DNA of 64,000 nucleotides, from assembly GCF_028640845.1 (NCBI RefSeq), contig NC_080541.1:31266435-31330434 (forward strand), in the 5' to 3' direction. This document shows, piece by piece, positions 1 through 11,400 of the stretch (the stretch's first letter is position 1; every line of letters begins with the position of its first letter). The position numbers were made by a program, and so were the translations under genes. The notes under the pieces are model-generated. The model was not told where the DNA came from and searched no databases. It was given only the letters and a program-made list of their open reading frames with translations. The stretch comes from Ahaetulla prasina (taxonomy: Eukaryota > Chordata > Lepidosauria > Squamata > Colubridae).

Positions 1-659
1 AAATTCTGGGCAACTCCTAATCAAGAATTAAAACAATATAAAAACATGTAGTGCCTTCTATTGGTGTGCAGCTGCTATAATAGCTAACTGCAAAGTTTCT
101 TGCCTTTTTATAAAAATGGCATAACAATGCTAAAATAATCTTGCAATGGAGCATATTCGTGTGTATTCATTAATCCTTTCCTTTCTTGATGAATTAATCT
201 TTTCCTGACAGATTTTTTTCTCAATTCATCCATGTTTGTCTCCAAAGGCTGAATTTTTTTTCCATTTTGACTTCAAATTGAATATTGCTATCTAAAATTA
301 AGTACCATGATTCTGGATTAAATCTGTCACCAGACTCAAATCTGTGATGAAAATTTGATTGAAATTTAGCAGGTCTGTTAAGAACCAGCAGATATCAGAA
401 ATGCATCTAATTATCTATGGTTAGTTAACTGTTGCAGCTAAAACCATAATTAAGATATGTCCACTTGATATACGTCAAGAATGGGTAAGAAACAAGCTAC
501 ACAAAATGAACCCCATAGCCAGTTTTTGTTTTTATTTTTAAATGAGACTCAGCTGCTATAAGTCCCTTTTAACAAAACAGCAAATCTGATAAATTGCAGA
601 GTCTTCCAGGGTCCCTTCATTATTAATTATTGCAAAGAAGTAAAAAAGATCAACTAACT

Positions 660-1246
660 TCTCTTTAACATAGAAGAGATGTTAAACTAAACAATAAACA
701 TGACGCCAGAACTCTTCCTTTTGGGTATAGTAAGGGATAATTACAAAAAAGAAGAAATATATCTTATGGTACACATATTAACGGCAGCGAGGTTGACCTT
801 CGCACAAAATTGGAAATGCAGAGAGAACCCACAGGAGGAAGAAATAATCAACAAAACATTGACCTGTGCAGAAATGGACAGGTTAACAATGGAGCTCAAA
901 GACAAAGATGAATCGGAATTCTATGTAACCTGGAATACATTTTATAAATGGCTAAAGGAAAGGAGGAATTTTGGGATAGAGAATTAGAAAAAAAGTGAAG
1001 AACGGGGAGAAAAATAAATAAAATAATATAAGAAATATTAGATACGAGTAAATAGGATTTGGATAGATACGAAGGGAATATGTATGTAACTGGATTGTGA
1101 TTGAATGTACAAAGAGTATAAATGGAATATGCATGATGTTATATTGTAATCTACACAAAAGAAAAAGTGTTAGAAAAGTTTGTACCAGACAAGTTGCACC
1201 ATGTCTAATGTTTTTAAATTGTATCTTTAATAAAATTTATTTTTTT
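660..1246 (+). mobile_element. 5'-truncated L1 LINE, ORF2 C-terminus and 3' end
   Basis: The frame 700-987 reads TAARLTFAQNWK and AEMDRLTMELKDK, the C-terminal pattern of vertebrate L1 ORF2. The 3' end has AATAAA and an A-rich end near 1246. It is flanked by a target-site duplication of about 17 bp with one mismatch: aaaaagatcaactaact at 643-659 and aaaaagaccaactaact at 1247-1263. The copy is therefore a complete, 5'-truncated retrotransposition product of 587 bp. Confidence 0.85.
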
Positions 1247-1263
1247 AAAAAGACCAACTAACT

Positions 1264-1583
1264 ATAACTATAGCATGAGTAAAATTTAAAAACTGCCATC
1301 ACCCACATGGCGTTTTGTAGCCATTGAAAAGGGAAAAATTGTTACTAGGAAGAAAACGAGGAAAAGAAATGGGAGGCAGACAAATTTAACACCATATTAT
1401 ATAAGAAATTGTGGGGGGGGGAGAGAGAAACCTATGAAGTTTGTAATAAAAACAGCAAAGCAAATTTGATATCTGATTGTGCTTTCTCTCCCTCAAATAA
1501 AAATAATAGCAGTTACAAAAACAGTTTCACCCAAGACACAAGGAAACTGCATCATCTTGATGAATTGTTGCTCTGTTATTCAG
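1264..1583. other. Intron upstream of exon A
   Basis: AT-rich single-copy sequence with a short G run at 1412-1419. I see no exon or recognised repeat. Confidence 0.5.
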
Positions 1584-1709
1584 GGTAAAATCGCCCCAGA
1601 TTATTCCGAACTTGGAAGTTCTAAAATGGAAAGAATGCTGCAATCTCTTTACTTGGAGAACAGAGCAGGTTACGTCTTCACTGACTTCTGTGAGAAATCA
1701 GGCAATAGG
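1584..1709 (+). CDS. RGS22: RGS22 exon A (42 codons, phase 0-0)
   Basis: The acceptor is ttattcag and the donor is gtaagaag. The exon encodes GKIAPDYSELGSSKMERMLQ followed by SLYLENRAGYVFTDFCEKSG. The second part matches the mammalian segment LLQSLYVENRAGFFFTKFCE closely, whereas the first 12 or so residues are poorly conserved. This starts a degenerate RGS-like fold that runs through exons B to D. An L1 insertion ends about 320 bp upstream. No earlier exon was found in positions 1-1583. Confidence 0.85.
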
Positions 1710-3470
1710 GTAAGAAGAATTTCTTATTGGTGGATTTCTTGGTTGGATTTTCGTTGATAACTTGGAATTTTCCCATAAGTTTTCCCCTTTTAAGGAGGAA
1801 AAAAGGCTTGTAAAAATCAAAAGAGTGACTGGCCAAGGATCAGCAGTTTAGCTTGCAATTGAAGACTGATTTCAAAACCTACAGTTTTGCACATTTAAGT
1901 TAGTACTTTAAATAAACATGCTGGCTGAAGCTGATGGCGTTTTTAGTCTAGTACAGTGTTAGTTTTCCCTTGTGAGAATTTAAACATTTGAATAAGTGGT
2001 GCTGTCTTGCATTGGTTTAGGATCATTTCAGCTTCACATGGCTCTGGATGATCTGTTGTAGCTCTCTTATAGTCAGCATACTTAGTTCTTCCAAACAAAA
2101 CTATTCTCTGTTTCAGAAAAAGTTATGTTCACAGCAGTTTATTGTACATTCATAGAGTTAAAGGTGGTTATTAATAATGTGGAATCACTTTTCTTCTTGA
2201 AATCTATTTGAACATATCTATTCAATTTTCACTAAAATGGAAGAAAAAGGTGTCACTGAAAATCAAGATACATAAATGGATATAAATATATGCCTGTGCC
2301 TTCAGATGAAAGATTCTTCAGGAAATAACAGTGTTTTTTGAGCAATTTCTGCAGGGGGACTGCTGTCTATTTTAAAGTAGAGCCCATACTATTTCAATTC
2401 TAAACATGATTACTTGAAAGTGTAATTTCACTGGATTTCACCCCGTTTATTTCACTGGATTTTATTTCCAGCAAAATATTTAGAAAATGTCAGAAATGCT
2501 TATCTTATCCATAGGTTATCTTATCTATAGGTGTTATCAAATGACACCTATTGAGAATTATGGGTCATTTACAGATAAAAGATTTGCAATCTTTTAACCC
2601 TGAGTATGCTTATTTGGAAACATAATTAATTAAAGCTGAATGTATTTCTCGCATACAAACAGTCCATATGTTTCTATACAAGAGGACAGCAGGTCTTAAA
2701 TATTAAATTATATACTTTTAAAGTAATTAAGTATGTTTATTGTTTTTAGTTTAGGATCAAGATATATATGAATTATTTCAACTCATTGTAGGTTCACTAA
2801 AATTACATAAAGTATAGTTCAATTTTTATGGTCAAAATTTATATGTTATGTCAGCTGGCTTGTTCAGCATTTTAAAATAATAGTTTTAAAAATAGATTTT
2901 TTTTTTTAAAGAGAGGAGCTACTGAACTAACAAGATTCATAAAGGTTTTTTGTCCCTCTGGAAGCACTTAGCTCTGAGCAATAACTTTAATAAAACTAGT
3001 TGAAGAATGCTTCATAAAAATGTACCGGTATGTTGGTCAGGATAATAATATCAGCAATCGGGAAAAAATGCTGGCAAAGCATAAATCTTAGATGTACATT
3101 ATGAACAGTTGCTCTAATTCCATCCCAACATGTTTAAACTTTGCAATTTACATTAAAAATTTAATTACCAATTATACTGTATCCAACCTACAATAAAATA
3201 TACAGAATCTACTTCAGTTACTGCATCTTCATACATTGCTGTCATTCTGCTAGTATCAAAAATGCTACTCAAACTGTGCTAAATTAAATATGAATTATAA
3301 TTAATCTCAAGGAACGGAATCTCCCTTGGTATCCTTCCAGATCTCCTTCTCTTTTGCTCTCAACCATCTGAATTTACTTTAAAACCCACCGAAGGCTGGT
3401 TTGGGTTTCTTTGTTTAACTCTATCGGATCTTGTTTGGAGATCAGGACACAGTGACAGGACTCTGTGCAT
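1710..3470. other. Intron, no recognised content
   Basis: AT-rich intron between exons A and B. Apart from short T/A runs I see no repeat or coding signal. Confidence 0.5.
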
Positions 3471-3477
3471 GGTTTAA

Positions 3478-3580
3478 CAGTAAGAGAGTTGGAAGGGACC
3501 TTGGAGGTCATCTAGTCCAACCCCCTGCTCACGCAGGAGACCTGTTCTAGGGATTCGAACTGCCGACGTTTCTAGACAAT
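3478..3580 (-). mobile_element. CR1-tailed tRNA SINE fragment
   Basis: On the minus strand it carries a B-box-like GTTCGAATCCC and then the CR1 3' end (GGTTGGACTAGATGACC, AGGTCCCTTCCAACTC). The tRNA-like head beyond the B box is lost or diverged. The same structure is better preserved at 42537 and 58420. Confidence 0.7.
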
Positions 3581-3962
3581 AGATCTCCAATGAAGCTTGC
3601 TTCTAGCTGCCCCTCCAACCCTATGTATAAGCCCACATTCATTTCCCATCTTCATAAAAGTAAAAGAGAATAAATTGCTAATTTTCCCTTATGATTCTGC
3701 ACTCGTTCTAGTGGCAGATTTTCGGTGCTTTCCCACCTTCTAATGATGCTGTCCTAGGTATTGAGCATTTGAGCTTCTTTTGCTTTATCAAGCCAATATG
3801 CTACTATGCACTGAAACAAATATTCCCCAGCAATTTGTCTTGCCTCCTGGTCTTTTAAGTACAGCAGTATTTGTGAAGTGTTTCTGAAACAGGATTTACT
3901 GCCTTAAAATAGCAGACCCATCCATGGATACAGTATAATTGGCAAGGATTCTATCCAAATTT

Positions 3963-3980
3963 TACTGTGTGTATGTGTGT

Positions 3981-4013
<33 letters not shown>
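3963..4013. repeat. (TG)n microsatellite
   Basis: About 50 bp of TG repeats interrupted by TATG units, immediately left of a hAT element. Confidence 0.95.
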
Positions 4014-4016
<3 letters not shown>

Positions 4017-4026
4017 TTGCCTAGGA

Positions 4027-4278
4027 CAGGGGTTGGCAACCTTAAACACTTAAAGAGCCACAAAGTTCCTAACTGGAAGCTCCCGTTCAATTCTAGAGCC
4101 GACTGGAAGGCCGCTTCCCCCACCATAGAGGCTCCTCCTAGCGCGACGTCCGTTTTCCTCTGTCTGTCCTAACCGAAAGCCCTATCAATTGTGGAGCCGA
4201 CCAGCAACAGGGAGCCAGCCGCAGCAGAGGGATGAAAGAGCCACATGGGGCTCCAGAACCGCAGGTTGCTGACCCCTG
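4027..4278 (+). mobile_element. Non-autonomous hAT element (252 bp)
   Basis: Terminal inverted repeats are CAGGGGTTGGCAACC on the left and GGTTGCTGACCCCTG on the right. The target duplication is gcctagga (4019-4026) and gcctagaa (4279-4286), 7 of 8 identical. It is the same family as 23963-24212 in the opposite orientation. It has no coding capacity. Confidence 0.9.
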
Positions 4279-4317
4279 GCCTAGAAGAACTCTTGAAATT
4301 TAGGACACTAACCTAAT

Positions 4318-4437
4318 GTTTCTTAACCTTTGCAACTATAAGACACGTGGACTCCAACTCCCAGAATTCCCCAGACAGCCCTGGGTGGGGAAGTCTGGGA
4401 GTTGAAGTCCATACATCTTAAAGTTGCCAAATTGAGC
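4318..4437. mobile_element. Decayed palindromic MITE (CTCCAACC family)
   Basis: Inverted arms built on AACTCCCAGAATTCC and TCTGGGAGTTGAAGTCC resemble the family at 28675, 43539 and 49979, but the ends have decayed and no target duplication is visible. Confidence 0.5.
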
Positions 4438-4502
4438 AAGACTGCACTAAGCAAATAACAATTTGGTAGTAATATCTTTCCTCCCATCTCTTCCATCTGT
4501 AG

Positions 4503-4604
4503 CTATGGAAGAACAGCGCATATTTTTGGTTTGACCTACAGGATTATCATCAGCTTTTCTATCAAGAAACCCTCCATCCTTTGAAACTATGCAAGCAAGC
4601 ACAA
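4503..4604 (+). CDS. RGS22: RGS22 exon B (34 codons, phase 0-0)
   Basis: The acceptor is ccatctgtag and the donor is a strong gtaagt. The exon encodes LWKNSAYFWFDLQDYHQLFY followed by QETLHPLKLCKQAQ, nearly identical to the mammalian exon. The W-FWFDLQ-YH pattern corresponds to the helix of RGS folds that usually reads 'FWL-CE'. There is no ATG near its start, so an ORF finder that requires ATG misses it. A decayed palindromic repeat ends about 60 bp upstream. Confidence 0.93.
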
Positions 4605-4821
4605 GTAAGTCATAAACAAGAGTTTTTCATAGACTCTCTCTACCCCCAAGGAAAATAGTTTGGGATCATAATTAACAAAATATGTATAAATGGGAGTAAC
4701 TGAGTTTATCTAAACATCAACCAGGCATGGTTTTTGTTCAGAAATATCTCCCAGTTCCAAGCATTTCATGGATATATAATTCCTATGCAATTATTCTGTT
4801 TTCTGTCTAGCTAGTGTTTTG

Positions 4822-4822
4822 G

Positions 4823-4897
<75 letters not shown>

Positions 4898-4943
4898 TCC
4901 TTCCTTCCTTCCTTCCTTCCTTCCTTCCTTCCTTCCTTCCTTT
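4822..4943. repeat. (CTTT)n(CCTT)n microsatellite
   Basis: About 120 bp of tetranucleotide pyrimidine repeat, changing from CTTT to CCTT units, about 220 bp downstream of exon B. Confidence 0.97.
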
Positions 4944-6440
4944 CTGATGGAGTGAATTGTTAATAAGTATGTACTATAGAAGATTTGGAAATATTTGGAA
5001 ATATTTGTGGGATGCTAAAATGAAAGAATCACTTTGTATCAATCAGCTGAAGATTCATTTTTGGGCATCTTGCTTACATAGGTTGAAAAAAACCTCCTAC
5101 TTTAGCTCTTTTTTCTTTTTTGGATGTATAACAGAAAAGAAAATATATTTCTGTCATAAATACAAACTTTCTGGCAATTAGTTTTGGAGGAGATTAAGCT
5201 GATGATTAAGGTGTTATCCAGTTCCTTGGTTATTCTTTTTAACTCAGCCCACGTTTGCTTTCCATCTTCTTACTTGTTTTGTTACTTGTCCGTCCACCTC
5301 ATAACCTATCTAAATTTAGATAGTACATTGCTTGGGCAGGGAAAATATATCTCTCAGTCACAGATTTCAAGAGTGAAAAGCATTTATCTTCCATGCATAT
5401 AACGGTGTAGTTCAGATTGTGAATTTGGGAAAAACTGGCATCTCTATGCATATGAGGAATCTATTCGGATTTTTGTTTTTCTATTATATCCATCCATTCT
5501 TCTGATTTGTTCTATGTTCTCCTTGCTGAATTTGCTGTAACCTTCAAAATTGCTTGTCTGTTCATTCATTAGTTCATTCATTCATGTCTATCTTGCATTT
5601 ATATGTGCTTCCTAAATGCTTAGTCCATATATTATACAAGTTTTTCTCAATCAGAAAATGATTATGAGCTAAATCCTGCAGGGGTGTTTGAGAACTCTTT
5701 TGTTTCTCACAACAGGAACATTCAGGGTGTTTTTTTCAGCCAAGACCTCTACTTTGCCCTTGAATTGGGTGTAAGGAGCCTCTTTCTACAATATTGGTGC
5801 TGACTGAGCAAAAACCAAATTTGATTTAACTTACGGTATATTTAATTAATGAATGGGTAAATAAAATAAATGGCATTACTATTCTTCTTCATGAATTTAG
5901 TAATTTCCTATTCTGTATTTTTTTGAGAGACTAAGAACTGCATAATTCCTGATCCTACCTATTCCCTTCATCTACATGAAAGAGTGGAAACTATTTTTCT
6001 ATTCAGAGCTATCTTTTCTTGAAAAAAATAATTTTTCAGGAGCAACGTTCTGTTGGTGGAAAAAAATGGGAGCTATTTTTTTCTGTTTTCTTATATTACC
6101 TCCATTTCATTTCCTCCTTGCCCTGTGAGTTGCTGAGCTGCTGGAAGAAAAACAGTTCATTTTATCAAAATTACATGTTTTTCTGGAGGAGCTTTGAAAT
6201 AAGGCTTAGGTCAAAAGCATTCCTTTAGTGTTTGTGTATAACATTTTCATTTTTATAACATTTTAAAGAGCCAAAAACAATATATTAACAACGGTTCCAC
6301 GTGTTTTCCTGCATGAATCCTATTTCTGTGGGAATAAACATAGTTAGCAAGAATTACTACTACATTGGTAATTACTTCTTGAATTTATACTCTATCTTGC
6401 TTCCAATCTAACTCTGCTCTGAGGACATCTCAAATTAAAA
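4944..6440. other. Intron, no recognised content
   Basis: AT-rich sequence with a short TTCATTCA run near 5565. The ORFs here have no recognisable similarity. Confidence 0.5.
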
Positions 6441-6444
6441 TGGT

Positions 6445-6690
6445 AAAATATTTATTTATTTTTATTTATTTATCAAATTTTTATACCGCCCTTCTCCCAA
6501 AGGACTCAGGGCGGTGTACAGCCAAAGATAAGAAACAAGATATATACAATTAAAACCAACAATTAAGAACATAGCAAATTACAAAGGCTGATAATTTAAA
6601 AGTTTAAATTTAAATTTAAAAATTTAAAAATATTAATAAAACCCCAATTTAAAATCAAAACTATTATGCATCCACAACCCTACTTCAATC
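6445..6690 (-). mobile_element. L2 LINE 3' end fragment
   Basis: On the minus strand it ends with GCCCTGAGTCCTTTGGGAGA, an AGGGCGG segment and an A/T-rich (AAAT)n tail, matching the 3' end of the L2 copy at 19.3-22.6 kb. Confidence 0.75.
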
Positions 6691-6751
6691 GATATCATTG
6701 CATTATATTTCCTATGATATGGTTCTTTTTCTTTTAATTTTTTAATATTTT

Positions 6752-6979
6752 AGAATAGAATTCTTTATTGGCCAAGTGTGTTTGGACACACAAGGAATTT
6801 GTCTCTGGTGCATAAGCTCTCAATGTACATACAATCAACAAGTGATAAATCATGATCATAATCATAATACAATCATCATGAACCATAAGATACAACATTC
6901 ACTGATAGTCATAAGATGCTCAATAAAAACAATTACCATAAATCATAAGGTACAAACAACAAAGTGATAGTCATAAAAA
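6752..6979 (-). mobile_element. Snake-type CR1 3' end with AATAG tail
   Basis: It contains agaatagaattctttattgg and tggacacacaaggaatttgt, shared with 13337-13465. On the minus strand this is a CR1-like 3' end running into ATTCTATTCTA units, the pattern described for snake CR1 elements that seed AATAG microsatellites. Confidence 0.65.
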
Positions 6980-6987
6980 TGCTAAAG

Positions 6988-7104
6988 CATTTTTTGCTGG
7001 CAGAGGCACCATGTCCTTCGTGGTTTCCAGGGCAGCCCCGCGGGCCAGATCTAAGCACTCTGCAGGCCCCATCCAGCTCGCAGGCCTTGAGTTTGCCACC
7101 CTTG
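6988..7104 (-). mobile_element. Short hAT derivative (117 bp)
   Basis: The right part is the inverse of the CAGGGGTGTCAAACTC family (compare 12663). Perfect 8-bp duplications tgctaaag flank it at 6980-6987 and 7105-7112. The left terminus lacks the usual CAGGGG, so it is an internally deleted or end-mutated copy. Confidence 0.7.
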
Positions 7105-7112
7105 TGCTAAAG

Positions 7113-8340
7113 GAATAGGTAATAGGAAAGATGAGAAGGATAATTTTACATCTAGCTGGGCCTATACACTATCTGTATATTTGTCTATGAATAAACAGGA
7201 AACATAAACCCAAATTAATTAAAGTAAACACCTATTACATTCTATCAATTTTTGAATTATATTATAGAGAAAGGAATCTTTTAAAGTATGAGATGGAGAA
7301 ATTACAGGCAATTTCTAGTTGACCATTAGTTTTCTGTTAATTTTTTGCAAAGAAGGATAAAATATGAGTTTGCCTATGAGTCTTTAAAAACGGACAAGGG
7401 TTTATGCTTTACCTTATTGAGATACAATGAAAATTAAACTGAGTTTGATGTTAGTCATTTTTATGTATATTTATTATTTAAACAACAGTCAATGGAAACC
7501 TTAATTATGATTTCAGCATTGCTTCTCAAAGGGAAAGAACCCCTAAATTTACATTTTAAATTCTTACACACAAGTGCACGGCACAAGTGCACACACAAGC
7601 TGTATCGTATATTCCTCAAATGTTCAGATTTCCAACTGTTTGGTTAAGGTTTTGTGTTTCTGTGTAGTTTTAATGAAATGAATGCTGCCATAAAACCTGT
7701 AGGAAATGTCATGGACAGATTTCTGCCAGGACCACCAAAATGTTAAGATCTTTTTGACTGATGGAAGAGATATGAGTATTAAATAAACTTGCTTATTTTT
7801 ATTGTCATAGCGGCATCATTTCAAATAATCTTCATTTCAGGTCCTCTCAGTTTTTGTTTCTCCTGCTGGTTGATCCTTGTAAACCCTTGTGGTAATCAGA
7901 TATTAGGGTTTTAAAGGGGTTCCCTGGACTTATATACTTCAATGTCAGTGAGTTAGCTGCAATAAATACACACATAATAAAGTAGTAATGTCTTGGATAT
8001 ATTTAAATTTAGAACATACAGATTTGACTCTGGACTTCAGATTTTCAGATGTTTGGCGGGTTTACACTTTTGAAGGCCCCAAACTTTTGTGGACCCTGGC
8101 AACATGGGGGTCTATTTTTCTCCCTGTCTCAGCAGGGAGATGTATTACTCAGCTTACCAAGATGTATTAGTAGCTCCTCTAGTCTAAAAATCTCCCTCTA
8201 GCTGAAAGTGTTTGAGGAGGAAGAATATCTGTTTACTCCTGAGAATAAACAGCAGATGGGGAGGACACACTCTCCTTATTAATTACTCCTCCCCTATCCA
8301 GAAGTTTCAATTCTGACTTCAGTTCGGAAGCCTCTGTCTC
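7113..8340. other. Intron, no recognised content
   Basis: AT-rich intron with no repeat family or exon that I can identify. Confidence 0.5.
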
Positions 8341-8608
8341 CGTTTTTTTTTATTTGCATTTATATCCCGCCCTTCTCCGAAGACTCAGGGCGGCTTACAC
8401 TATGTCAAGCAATAGTCTTCATTCATTTGTATATTATATACAAAGTCAACTTATTGCCCCCAACAATCTGGGTCCTCATTTTACCTACCTTATAAAGGAT
8501 GGAAGGCTGAGTCAACCTTGGGCCTGGTGGGACTTGAACCTGCAGTAATTGCAAGCAGCTGCTGTTAATAACAGACTGTCTTAGCAGTCTGAGCCACTCA
8601 AGGACCCT
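8341..8608 (-). mobile_element. tRNA-type SINE with L2-like tail
   Basis: On the minus strand: a tRNA-like head (GTGGCTCAGACTGCTAAGAC, GGTTCAAGTCCCACC), a central body with AAGGTTGACTCAGCC, and a 3' tail GCCGCCCTGAGTCTTCGGAG ending in an A-rich run. The tail matches the L2 copy at 22540-22610. Another copy, in + orientation, is at 57428. Confidence 0.85.
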
Positions 8609-8733
8609 TGAGTTTGGTAGTTGTCCAATAATCCTCTGAAATCAGCACTTTTCCTCTCAGTATCTGAAGAATCCAAAGGTGCTAAAGCTGCAATGCAAAC
8701 CAGTCAGAGGCTTGGATTTGGTTGGGTACTGAG

Positions 8734-8968
8734 CAGGGGTGTTATTCAGTTACTTCCCCTACCAGTTTGCAAATGTGAGCATGCGCGTCCACGTATGTTC
8801 CCAGCCTTCCATGCATGTGCTTTGCTGGTATGCGCACCTTCCGCGCATGCGCCCAGTCTCAAAAACGTGCCTAAATAGGATGGCATAGAGCTAAGGCAGG
8901 TGGCGGCCACACACGATTTCTGCTCTGGTTCAGGCAAACTGGTCCAAACTGGCTGAATATCACATCTG
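8734..8968. mobile_element. Non-autonomous hAT element (235 bp), GGTGGGATTC family
   Basis: The ends are CAGGGGTGTTATTCAG and GCTGAATATCACATCTG. Perfect 8-bp duplications gtactgag lie at 8726-8733 and 8969-8976. The inside is CpG-rich with GCATGCGC-type motifs. Confidence 0.9.
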
Positions 8969-8976
8969 GTACTGAG

Positions 8977-10240
8977 CATATAGAACTTTTGAAGGAGTGT
9001 GTGGACACCAACTTCTATTTTCCAGGATCTGGCTGGGGCTGCTTAACTCTTCCAGTGAAATAAGTATTCTGGTCTGCCTCTTCTTTGCCAAAAATCCAGA
9101 TATGCTCCATCTCGAAGTATTACTTTCCCCACATCAACATGGATGCTGCTGCTGGCAGTGTGGTAAGAAGTACCGGGGCATCTTAGGACAGGAAGAAATG
9201 GAAGAAAATCAGGTTTATTTTTAATGCAATTGGAAGCTACTACAGAGTGATGCAACAGAGCTACAATAAAGTCTATGATCAGTCCATGTACTGGGAAAAA
9301 TCTTAGATGCATGGTGTGTCTGGCTTTTTTAGACAATTGTGTACCAAGAAGAAATCTGGTAGAAAGCTAGATGTAGTCTCCTGCAGCAATGGTGAGGTCA
9401 GTAATTTCCTGGCAATGTTGATTAGCAGTTTGTTCGTAGGAAACCTTGGCAAGTTTCAGGAATCATTATGTTGCCTGGAGAAAGTGAATGGTAGCAATAT
9501 AAGGCTTGAAATTATGATATATGAGTAATAGAATAAACTGACTTATTATAGCTGCTCAGGCCAATTTTCTTCCTGGCAGTTTAGTATATAAAACCATCCC
9601 ATTCCCATTTCTATAGGAAAATTCAGAGAAGATGCCAAATCAACGTGGTTACAGATGGTGAGCAGAAGAACATCTGTGCATTCAGAAATTGGCCTTGATT
9701 ATTAGAATTTGCCATCTATGGTTGCCTCTCAAGGATGCAAGGCTGATTTGCATTCCATAGAAGGGTCCATGGGATTATTTTGATGCCAAAATCTATTTGG
9801 ACGTAAAGATGCATTGCAGAGCAAGACTAAATTTGAAGAATAGCAGAAAGGATGAAATCCGAATCCTGTTTACTATTCTGATTTCTCCACCCAAGGAGGG
9901 CATTGAATCATATCCTGACAAATGATTTCAGGAGTGCTTAGGGCATCTGTGATGAACTGCCTCCCTTGTCTAGAAATAAAACCCTTAAATTGCTGTCTTA
10001 TACAGGAGAAGCTTAGCAGGGGAAGCTTAATCAAAATGGCCAGATTCTCTACAATATAGATACAGTTTTTATGGGGAATAAAGGTTGCAGCTTAATTCTG
10101 ACAAGACTGGGGGGCTTTGCATTTCTGAGTAGTCTGGACTGGTGACCTATCATTTTTAATTCTTGATGGGGCAGTATTCCTCCAGACAAAATTGGTGTAC
10201 AATCACCTGCTTGAAGACCAGATGGCAGCCATGGTCGGGG
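8977..10240. other. Intron, possible ancient repeat, nothing certain
   Basis: No exon is recognised. The sequence leads into an old L2 relic, and part of it may be the earlier portion of that element, but I cannot show it. Confidence 0.4.
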
Positions 10241-10329
10241 GGCTCTTTTGCGGATTTGTCTTACGCATCACTTGTACCCTGGACTGGAATGCTGTGCTTG
10301 CAGTCATGCATATTTTAGTCAATTCCTAA

Positions 10330-10800
10330 TAGAATTATTCCAATGCACTCGATATGTGGGGCTGCTTTTGGAGCACACTCAGAAACTTCAACTGGTGCAG
10401 AATGCAGTGGAGTACACAGTTTTGGGGGGGCACCAAATTCATCATGCAACATTACTACTGTGTGAGCTGCATTGGCTTCCAGTACGCTTCAGGTGCAATT
10501 CAAGGCGTTGGTTATCATCTTTAAAACTTGACATGGCATCAGACTATCTAACTCCCAGGATTTCCACCTGTTCTACCAGATTCAATAGCTGGGCAACCAA
10601 GGAGATATGCCTTCTTTGCCACACTGTTTGTCATATGAAACACTGTCAGTCCCCCTATGTTCTTGGCCTTCTGGAAATTGTTAAAACCTGGCTTTCCCCC
10701 CTTGCATTAGGGCCAGAATATTAAGCCAGCCAGTTATATGTTTGTTTGTTTTATAGTATTGTTATGCAGTGCCTTGGATTTTTTTTATTATTATTATTAT
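10330..10800 (+). mobile_element. Ancient L2-like LINE relic, RT C-terminal region
   Basis: The translation holds LQLVQNAVEY and LHWLPVRF, matching LQLVQNA and LHWLPVVF of the L2 copy near 22040-22130, with frameshifts. An ATT run at 10784-10800 may be its tail. It is much older than the copy at 19.3 kb. Confidence 0.65.
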
Positions 10801-11019
10801 CCTGATACAATTGCCAGATCTCATTTGGCTGCCAACCCTTTGAATGGTTCATTAGTTTTCAACTTTGTCAGAAAATTAGTTCTTCTTAGTTCTTTTGGTT
10901 TCAGAAAAGGAATCACTTTTTTTTCAGCAACTCTGGTCAAAAAGCCAATTATAAATCATGCACAGGAACAATCCATGGAATAATATTCCATCATTAAAGA
11001 GGAGCATGATTCTCATTAA

Positions 11020-11400
11020 CAGGTGGTTGATAAATGCTGGGGCTATCATAGTCATCAGACAAGGAGGAAAGGGGCCATCACTGGAGAACGATAGTCATGA
11101 TTACTTTTATTGTTTTATTGTGGTACTTCACACAGGTGTTCAGACTGGATTTGCCATTTTTCTCCATCTATGAAGTCCTTCCCAAGGACTTGGAATAGGC
11201 AGGTGTTGATATTTTGTGGTGTTAAAGGTATTATTTCAGGATGTAAGCTGTTCTGAGTAAAGATGCCTTTTGCAATTAACTGATAGTGAATTTGTCAGTG
11301 CCGATGGTGTTTAAGTGGTGTTCCAGTTGTTTTTGGGATTGTACCAAAGGCACCTATGATTATTGGTATTTCTGATTCTAGATGTTGTTCATTCCAGAAT
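11020..11400 (-). mobile_element. R4/Dong-type LINE 3' fragment
   Basis: On the minus strand it is nucleotide-similar to the R4 3' region at 44740-44870 and 45862-45930 (ACCTTTAACACCA, CCTTGGGAAGGACTT). It has no hAT insertion, so it preserves the empty version of the site at 44871. Boundaries are approximate. Confidence 0.7.

Noticed and set aside
10248..10724. 158-codon ORF as a host gene
   Set aside because: It matches L2 RT C-terminal motifs in a decayed frame, so it is a LINE relic.
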